Origin: Alphaproteobacteria bacterium
GTDB lineage: Bacteria; Pseudomonadota; Alphaproteobacteria; ATCC43930; CGMCC-115725
Length of the DNA stretch: 6,713 nt
Direction: 5' to 3'
Assembly: GCA_030037055.1 (NCBI GenBank)
Contig: JASHRZ010000304.1
Span: forward strand, 1-6,713
Shown here: positions 1 to 6,713 of the stretch, piece after piece
Position numbering within the stretch: the first letter of the stretch is position 1
How the letters are laid out: each line of letters opens with the position of its first letter
Translations under genes and position numbers: made by a program
The notes under the pieces: generated by a model
Told to the model about the DNA's origin: nothing
What the model saw: only the letters and a program-made list of their open reading frames with translations
Databases searched by the model: none

Positions 1-267
1 TTCAGGCTGCCGACCCTGCGCAATTGGGAGCGGGGCTCGCGCAGCCGGGATGCCGCGGCCCGCGCCTATCTCACCGTCATCGCACGCGATGCCGAGCGCG
101 TCGCCATGGTCTTCGCCGACGCCACGGTCGAAGCGTTGACGCGCCACACGCTGAGGGAGCTGCGCGCGGCGCTCGACGCGGCCGACACCAAGCCCGAGGG
201 TGAGCCGCGAGGCCAGCGCCGGTCAGCTCCTCGGCAAAGCCAAGGCGCTCAGGAACGCGATCCCTGA
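1..267 (+). CDS. XRE/HTH-type transcriptional regulator, antitoxin-like, 3' end only
   Basis: The plus frame is open from base 1 to a TGA at 265-267 (88 residues), with its 5' end outside the window. The first 35 residues read LPTLRNWERGSRSRDAAARAY then LTVIARDAERV. This is the end of the recognition helix and the following helices of the small XRE-like regulators (COG2944 type), whose usual form is a TLRxWEQG motif followed by ARAYLxVIxRDP. Such proteins bind DNA and often act as antitoxins of RelE/HigB-like toxins; a toxin gene would lie outside the window if present. After the HTH the protein runs on for about 50 residues, with a possible helix (ALTRHTLRELRAALDAAD) and a polar Arg/Gln-rich end. 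Most relatives stop soon after the HTH, so the tail may be an extension or the result of a frameshift. The stop is 8 bases from the convergent dehydrogenase stop. HTH identity is fairly sure; antitoxin role is inference. Confidence 0.72.
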   Translation, partial: FRLPTLRNWERGSRSRDAAARAYLTVIARDAERVAMVFADATVEALTRHTLRELRAALDAADTKPEGEPRGQRRSAPRQSQGAQERDP

Positions 268-275
268 CCTCCGGC

Positions 276-1211
276 TCACGACAAGCCGTCACTCACCGGC
301 ACATTCTCCGGCTCGAGCGGCATGCCCGCAGCCTTCGCCTGCTGGATGAGCAGCGCCGCGAAATCCTGGTCGGTGTAGCCCTGGCCGATCAGGCTCTGCA
401 GGATCTCGCGCACCAGCGCGGTCAGTGCCATGGGCGCGCCGAGCTTGCGCGCGGCGGCAAGCCCGAGATCGAGATCCTTGCGCAGCAGCAGCGGCGTGAA
501 GGTCGGGGCGAAATCGAGATTGACCAGCGCCGGCGTCTTGTAGCGGGTGAAGGTCGAGCCCATCACGCTCTTGTTGATGAAGTCGAGAAAGGCGTGGCGC
601 GGCACGCCGCCTTTCTGCGCCAGGACCGTGACCTCGACCATCGCCTGGATGACGATGCCGAGAAGGACGTTGTGGCAGATCTTCACCATGCGCGCGAGCT
701 CGCCCTCGCCGACATAGCTGACGCCCTGGCCGAGCCGCTCGAGATAGGGGAGCGCGGTCTCGTAGGCGGCTTTGGGGCCGGAGACAACGATGCTCAGCTT
801 TCCCGCCTTCACCACTTTGGCGTTGCCGCTGACCGGCGAGGCCAGCATCGCCGTGCCGCGCTTCTGGGCGGCGGCGCGCACCTCGCTGGACGCCTCTTCC
901 GATACCGTCGAGCAGTCGATGTGGATGCGGGGCGCCTTGCCGGCGACGGTGAGCACGCCGTCGGGTCCCAGCGCCACTTGCTTCAGATCCTCCGAGGCGG
1001 AGACCATGGTGAAGACGATGTCGCGATCGGCTAGCTCGGACGGCCGGTCGACGAGGCGGACGCCCGATTTGGTCAGCGGCTCCGCCTTGGTGCGCGTGCG
1101 GTTGTAGACGGCGATGTCGGCGCCCGCTTTCGCCAGGCGCTCCGCCATCGGATAGCCCATGCGGCCCACGCCGATCCAGCCGAGCTTATGCGACCTCAAC
1201 TCCGCCGCCAT
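276..1211 (-). CDS. NAD(P)-dependent beta-hydroxyacid dehydrogenase (3-hydroxyisobutyrate dehydrogenase-like)
   Basis: A 311-residue cytosolic oxidoreductase of the 3-hydroxyisobutyrate dehydrogenase / 6-phosphogluconate dehydrogenase-like superfamily, at the usual length for the family (about 290-310). The N-terminal Rossmann fold has GWIGVGRMGYPMA (G14, G16, G19). The second strand ends in N37-R38-T39 rather than an acidic residue, which in this family suggests NADPH over NADH. Substrate-binding DCST (99-102) and SPVSGN (125-130, usually APVSGG) follow. The catalytic lysine is K177 in MVKICHN with N181, and the helical C-terminal domain has the conserved K245-D246. The ORF can be extended to a TTG at 1235, but the ATG at 1209-1211 is chosen because a GGAGG lies 7 bases before it. 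The gene is 84 bases downstream of the M24 gene on the same strand and may share its transcript. The substrate is not readable: 3-hydroxyisobutyrate, tartronate semialdehyde, glyoxylate/succinic semialdehyde and imine reduction are all known in the superfamily. Confidence 0.9.
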   Translation of the reverse strand: MAAELRSHKLGWIGVGRMGYPMAERLAKAGADIAVYNRTRTKAEPLTKSGVRLVDRPSELADRDIVFTMVSASEDLKQVALGPDGVLTVAGKAPRIHIDCSTVSEEASSEVRAAAQKRGTAMLASPVSGNAKVVKAGKLSIVVSGPKAAYETALPYLERLGQGVSYVGEGELARMVKICHNVLLGIVIQAMVEVTVLAQKGGVPRHAFLDFINKSVMGSTFTRYKTPALVNLDFAPTFTPLLLRKDLDLGLAAARKLGAPMALTALVREILQSLIGQGYTDQDFAALLIQQAKAAGMPLEPENVPVSDGLS

Positions 1212-1218
1212 GGCGCCG

Positions 1219-1223
1219 CCTCC
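1219..1223 (-). promoter_or_regulatory. Ribosome binding site of the dehydrogenase gene
   Basis: GGAGG on the minus strand, 7 bases before the ATG at 1209-1211. It decides the start: the in-frame TTG farther upstream at 1233-1235 would place this site inside the coding region and has no comparable site of its own. Confidence 0.8.
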
Positions 1224-1295
1224 GCTGCTTTGCAAGTGATCAACAGAGCTCTAGCCGATCGGCGCAGACGCGGCAACTCAACGCTTCGGCGCGGG

Positions 1296-2597
1296 TCAGT
1301 AGGGATTGGCGATCGGCAGCTCCTCGGCGGGATAAAGCGTGATCACCTTGGCGCCTTTGGGCGTGACCACCACCTCCTCCTCGATGCGCGCGGCGGAATA
1401 GCCGTCGCTCGCGGGGCAATAGGTCTCGAGCGCGAAGACCATGCCCTCCTTGATCTCGATGGGATCGTCGAAGGAATTGAGCCGGCTGATGATCGGCCGC
1501 TCATGGAGCCCGAGGCCGAGCCCGTGGCCAAAGAGCAGGCCGAACGCCTCCATCTCGCTGGCAAAGCCGATTGCCTCCGCCTTGGGCCAGCAGGCGGCGA
1601 TCTTGTCCGTGGTGACCCCGGGCCGCACCGCCGCGATCGAGGCGTCGATCCATTCGCGGGCGCGCATATAGGCGTCCTTCTGCGCGTTGGTCGCGCGGCC
1701 GACATTGAAGGTGCGGTAATAGCAGGTGCGATAGCCCATATAGGACTGGATGATGTCGAAGAAGGCTTGGTCGCCCGGCCGGATCAGCCGGTCGGTGAAG
1801 TTGTGCGGATGCGGGCTGCAGCGCTCGCCGGAAATGGCGTTGATCGCCTCGACGTCGTCGGAGCCCAGTTCGTAAAGCCGCTGGTTGGCGAGCGCCACGA
1901 TCTCGTTCTCGCGGATGCCAGGCTTCAGATGCTCGGCGATGTGCTGATAGGTGCCGTCGACCAGCGCCGCCGACATGTTGAGGAGCGAGATCTCGTCGGC
2001 GCTCTTGATCTCGCGGGCATCCAGCATGACCTGCTGGCCGTCGCGCACTTCGATGCCGGCGGCCTGCAGCTCGAACAGCATCGGCGGCTCGACCAGATCG
2101 ACCCCCACCGGCATGTCGCCGACGCCGTTCTCGTCGAGGATCGACTTGATCTCGAGCGCCGCCTTGCGCATCAGCCCGATCTTCGGATGGACGGCACCGC
2201 GCAGCCCCAGCATGCCCGCATGGCAATTATGCTGATGCAGCCACGGCGCGTAGAGCCGGTGGTGCTTTGCCGCCGAGCCGAAATCCCAGACATGCGGCTC
2301 GCCGCTGCCGGGCAGCAGGGCATAGCGCGTGAGCTTGTCGCGCGCCCAGTTGCCAATGACCGTGCTAGAGATGTAGCGGATGTTGTACTGGTCGAAGACG
2401 AGGAGCGCGCCGAGGCCGGAGGCCGCGAGCGCCTGGCGCGTGCGTGCGAGGCGGTAGCGGTGCAGGCGGCGGAAATCGACGCGCTCCTCGAAATCGACCG
2501 CGCCGGGGCCGAGCGCCAAGATCGGCCGCTCCCAGTTGTGCCGGGGGTCGATGTCCTCGGGGCCGATGATCTTGGGCTCGATCGGGCGCTTGGGCAT
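1296..2597 (-). CDS. M24 family (creatinase / Xaa-Pro aminopeptidase fold) protein, DddP-like, with an altered metal site
   Basis: A 433-residue cytosolic protein with a creatinase N-terminal domain (about 45-200, including LGALLVFDQYNIRYISST at 62-79) and a C-terminal pita-bread M24 domain (about 205-425). Canonical M24 enzymes use five metal ligands, Asp-Asp-His-Glu-Glu. Here D281 (FFDI), H358 (FGHGLGLGLHERP), E391 (FALETY) and E406 (ARIEEEV) are present, and so are the second-sphere H365 and H263/H265. The residue 11 after D281, where the second Asp should be, is Cys292 (GYRTCYYRT). The family includes Xaa-Pro peptidases, prolidase, metal-free creatinase, the ectoine hydrolase DoeA and the DMSP lyase DddP. 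Length and the N-terminal NIRY region recall DddP, but D281-to-C292 differs from its Asp ligands, so DMSP cleavage cannot be assumed. The ATG at 2595-2597 follows a GAGGGAG site. The gene lies between gltD and the dehydrogenase. Family is sure; reaction unknown. Confidence 0.9.
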   Translation of the reverse strand: MPKRPIEPKIIGPEDIDPRHNWERPILALGPGAVDFEERVDFRRLHRYRLARTRQALAASGLGALLVFDQYNIRYISSTVIGNWARDKLTRYALLPGSGEPHVWDFGSAAKHHRLYAPWLHQHNCHAGMLGLRGAVHPKIGLMRKAALEIKSILDENGVGDMPVGVDLVEPPMLFELQAAGIEVRDGQQVMLDAREIKSADEISLLNMSAALVDGTYQHIAEHLKPGIRENEIVALANQRLYELGSDDVEAINAISGERCSPHPHNFTDRLIRPGDQAFFDIIQSYMGYRTCYYRTFNVGRATNAQKDAYMRAREWIDASIAAVRPGVTTDKIAACWPKAEAIGFASEMEAFGLLFGHGLGLGLHERPIISRLNSFDDPIEIKEGMVFALETYCPASDGYSAARIEEEVVVTPKGAKVITLYPAEELPIANPY

Positions 2598-2604
2598 GGG
2601 TTTT

Positions 2605-2611
2605 CTCCCTC
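2605..2611 (-). promoter_or_regulatory. Ribosome binding site of the M24 gene
   Basis: GAGGGAG on the minus strand, 7 bases before the ATG at 2595-2597. This strong, well-spaced site supports the chosen start and shows the gene can be translated independently of gltD. Confidence 0.75.
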
Positions 2612-2630
2612 ATCAATCTCGAAAGGGCGC

Positions 2631-2648
2631 CGCACGGCCGGCCGTGCG
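2631..2648. repeat. 18-bp perfect palindrome upstream of the M24 gene
   Basis: CGCACGGCCGGCCGTGCG is its own reverse complement over all 18 bases. It ends 33 bases before the M24 start codon and overlaps by 3 bases the outer arm of the larger inverted repeat next to it. With no spacer it cannot form a good RNA hairpin, so a dimeric-protein binding site or the edge of a repeat element are the readings to consider. In GC-rich DNA a palindrome of this length is still unlikely by chance. No function is shown. Confidence 0.6.
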
Positions 2649-2748
2649 TCCTTCGACATGGCCAAGCTCAGGATGAGGAGGCATGGAATCGGCCCACGCT
2701 TCCTCCTCATCCTGAGCGGGCGCATGCAGCGCGCCTGTCGAAGGACGC
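2646..2748. repeat. Nested inverted repeat (REP-like intergenic element) between gltD and the M24 gene
   Basis: Two perfect arm pairs are nested. The outer pair is GCGTCCTTCGACA at 2646-2658 with its complement at 2736-2748. The inner pair is GCTCAGGATGAGGAGG at 2666-2681 with its complement at 2702-2717, around a 20-base loop. The unpaired parts between the arms are 7 and 18 bases. The element fills most of the 179-base gap, beginning 28 bases after the gltD stop. From memory, sequences mixing CCTCATCCTGAG with TCGAAGGA recur between genes of many alphaproteobacteria, which suggests a dispersed palindromic repeat. As RNA it would fold into a long stem downstream of gltD and could end or weaken gltBD transcription or protect the mRNA 3' end, but no T-run follows it, so it is not a classical intrinsic terminator. 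Confidence 0.8.
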
Positions 2749-2776
2749 AGCGGCGCTTCTGCGGCGAGATGACGCT

Positions 2777-4216
2777 CTACCGCGGCAGTTCCGAGCTGCC
2801 CATCAGGAACTCGTCGACCGCGCGCGCGCATTGGCGGCCCTCGCGGATGGCCCACACGACCAGCGACTGGCCGCGCCGCGTATCGCCGGCGGCGAAGACC
2901 TTCGGCACCGAGGTCGCATAGTCGCGGTCGGTCGCCTTGACGTTGCCGCGGGCATCGAGCTCGACGCCGATGCCCTGCACCGCGCCGCGATGGACGGGAT
3001 GGACGAAGCCCATGGCGAGCAGCACCAGATCGGCCTTGATGTGGAACGCGCTGCCGGGCAGCTCGCGCATCCGCATCCGACCGTTCTCGCTCGCCCATTC
3101 GACGTGCACCGCCTCGAGGCCGGTGACGCGCCCGTCCTTGCCGGTGAAGCTCTTGGTGTCCACCTCGAAATCGCGATGACAGCCTTCCTCGTGCGAACTC
3201 GAGGTGCGGAGCTTCAGCGGCCAGTCGGGCCAGGTCACCAGCTTCTCCTCGTGCTCGGGCGGCAGCGGCAGGATCTCGAGCTGGGTTACCGAGCGCGCCC
3301 CGTGGCGGTTGGAGGTGCCGATGCAGTCGGACCCGGTGTCGCCGCCGCCGATCACCAGCACGTCGCGCCCCGTCGCCAGGATGGCCTCGGCCTCCGGCAC
3401 CTTCTCGCCGGCGACGCGGCGGTTCTGCTGCGTTAGGAACTCCATGGCGAAATGGATGCCCCGAAGCTCGCGCCCCGGCACCGGCAGGTCGCGCGGGTGC
3501 TCGGCGCCGATGGCGAGCACTACCGCGTCGTAGCCCTGCATCAGCTTCTCGACCGGGACGTTGACGCCGATATGGCAGTTCGGGTGGAACTCGACGCCCT
3601 CGGCGCGCATCTGCGCGATGCGGCGGTCGACGACGTTTTTCTCGAGCTTGAAATCGGGGATGCCGTAGCGCAGCAGCCCGCCGATGCGCGGCGCCTTCTC
3701 GAAGACGGCGACGCCGTGGCCGACCCGCGCCAGCTGCTGCGCGCAGGCGAGGCCGGCGGGGCCGGAGCCGATGACGGCGACACGCTTGCCGCTGCGATGG
3801 GGGGAGATCTGCGGCTCGATCCAGCCCTCGCTCCAGCCGCGCTCGACGATCGAATGCTCGATCGTCTTGATGGTGACGGGCTGCTCGATCAGGTTGAGCG
3901 TGCAGGCGGCTTCGCAGGGCGCCGGGCAGACGCGGCCGGTGACGTCGGGAAAATTGTTGGTCTGATGCAGCACGGCAAGCGCGGCGCGCATGTCGTTCTC
4001 GAAGACGAGGTCGTTCCAGTCCGGGATGATGTTGTTGACGGGGCAGGCGTGGTGGCAGAAGGGCGTCCCGCAATCCATGCAGCGCCCGCCCTGCCGGCGC
4101 AGCTCGTCCTCGGCGAGCGGGCGGACGAACTCGCGCCAATGCTGGACTCGCTCGGCCACCGGCGCGTAGCCGCGCTCGCGGCGCTGGTACTCCAGGAACC
4201 CGGTCGGCTTGCCCAT
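2777..4216 (-). CDS. gltD: Glutamate synthase [NADPH] small (beta) subunit
   Basis: A 479-residue FAD-dependent subunit that takes electrons from NADPH and passes them through iron-sulfur clusters to the large subunit, where 2-oxoglutarate and glutamine-derived ammonia form glutamate. Length is typical of bacterial GltD (about 470-480). The N-terminal cluster domain has C46, C49, C54, C58 (CxxCx4Cx3C) and C97, C101, C105 (Cx3Cx3C). The FAD-binding GSGPAG is at 150-155, the NADPH-binding GGGDTGSD at 290-297, and the FAD-closing FAAGDTRRGQSLVVWAI at 441-457. The ATG at 4214-4216 is preferred over one 7 codons upstream because it gives the family N-terminus MGKPTGFLEY and sits 1 base after the gltB stop. 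The upstream candidate would overlap gltB. A GGGG 6 bases before the ATG is a modest ribosome site inside the end of gltB, consistent with translational coupling. Nothing is missing or broken. Confidence 0.97.
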   Translation of the reverse strand: MGKPTGFLEYQRRERGYAPVAERVQHWREFVRPLAEDELRRQGGRCMDCGTPFCHHACPVNNIIPDWNDLVFENDMRAALAVLHQTNNFPDVTGRVCPAPCEAACTLNLIEQPVTIKTIEHSIVERGWSEGWIEPQISPHRSGKRVAVIGSGPAGLACAQQLARVGHGVAVFEKAPRIGGLLRYGIPDFKLEKNVVDRRIAQMRAEGVEFHPNCHIGVNVPVEKLMQGYDAVVLAIGAEHPRDLPVPGRELRGIHFAMEFLTQQNRRVAGEKVPEAEAILATGRDVLVIGGGDTGSDCIGTSNRHGARSVTQLEILPLPPEHEEKLVTWPDWPLKLRTSSSHEEGCHRDFEVDTKSFTGKDGRVTGLEAVHVEWASENGRMRMRELPGSAFHIKADLVLLAMGFVHPVHRGAVQGIGVELDARGNVKATDRDYATSVPKVFAAGDTRRGQSLVVWAIREGRQCARAVDEFLMGSSELPR

Positions 4217-4217
4217 C

Positions 4218-6713
<2,496 letters not shown>

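Noticed and set aside
202..277. Weak nested inverted repeat (GAGCCG/CGGCTC and GGTCAG/CTGACC) at the convergent gene ends, considered as a bidirectional terminator
   Set aside because: Only 6-bp arms with a 37-base interior and unequal gaps, no T-run on either side, and mostly inside coding sequence; easily chance in GC-rich DNA.
1286..1295. CGCTTCGGCG mini-hairpin just past the M24 stop as a terminator (approximate position)
   Set aside because: The stem is only 3 bp around TTCG and no T-run follows on the minus strand.
1719..1757. Naming the M24 gene dddP (DMSP lyase) or doeA (ectoine hydrolase)
   Set aside because: Similarity is only at fold and N-terminal-domain level, and the metal-ligand pattern differs, so a specific name would be unsupported.
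1188..2921. 577-codon open frame on the plus strand
   Set aside because: It lies antisense to the M24 gene and across the gltD end, covers the intergenic repeat, and gives a composition (Arg/Asp/Ala-rich, no family motif) typical of a GC-rich shadow frame.
2613..4139. 508-codon minus-strand frame overlapping gltD
   Set aside because: Frame-shifted reading of gltD with an Arg/Ala-rich product; gltD itself has all its motifs in the other frame.

Overview
The window is a GC-rich (roughly two-thirds G+C by eye) bacterial chromosomal segment. It is almost fully coding and has no IS element, phage gene, tRNA, rRNA or CRISPR array. The protein types, codon style and a palindromic intergenic repeat built around CCTCATCCTGAGC / TCCTTCGACA point to an alphaproteobacterium (Rhizobiales or Rhodospirillales-like). 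That placement is an inference; genus cannot be fixed from the sequence.

Layout from left to right: (1) the 3' end of a plus-strand gene, bases 1-267, for an XRE-type helix-turn-helix regulator of the kind often found as a toxin-antitoxin antitoxin. (2) Four minus-strand genes follow, transcribed right to left: gltB (3' 832 codons only, 4218-6713, cut by the right edge), gltD (2777-4216), an M24/creatinase-fold protein distantly like DddP (1296-2597), and an NAD(P)-dependent beta-hydroxyacid dehydrogenase (276-1211). The regulator and the dehydrogenase converge with only 8 bases between their stop codons.

gltB and gltD are separated by 1 base and must be one transcript. They encode the large and small subunits of NADPH-dependent glutamate synthase (GOGAT), which converts glutamine plus 2-oxoglutarate into two glutamates in ammonia assimilation. 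The 179-base gap after gltD holds a nested perfect inverted repeat (13 bp outer and 16 bp inner arms), then an 18-bp perfect palindrome 33 bases ahead of the M24 start codon. The M24 and dehydrogenase genes each have a strong Shine-Dalgarno sequence and lie 84 bases apart, so they may form a second transcription unit, possibly a small catabolic pair of unknown substrate.

No stretch longer than 179 bases lacks a gene. I see no convincing new multi-gene system. The point most worth following is the M24 protein, which keeps four of the five canonical metal ligands but has Cys292 where the second Asp is expected.
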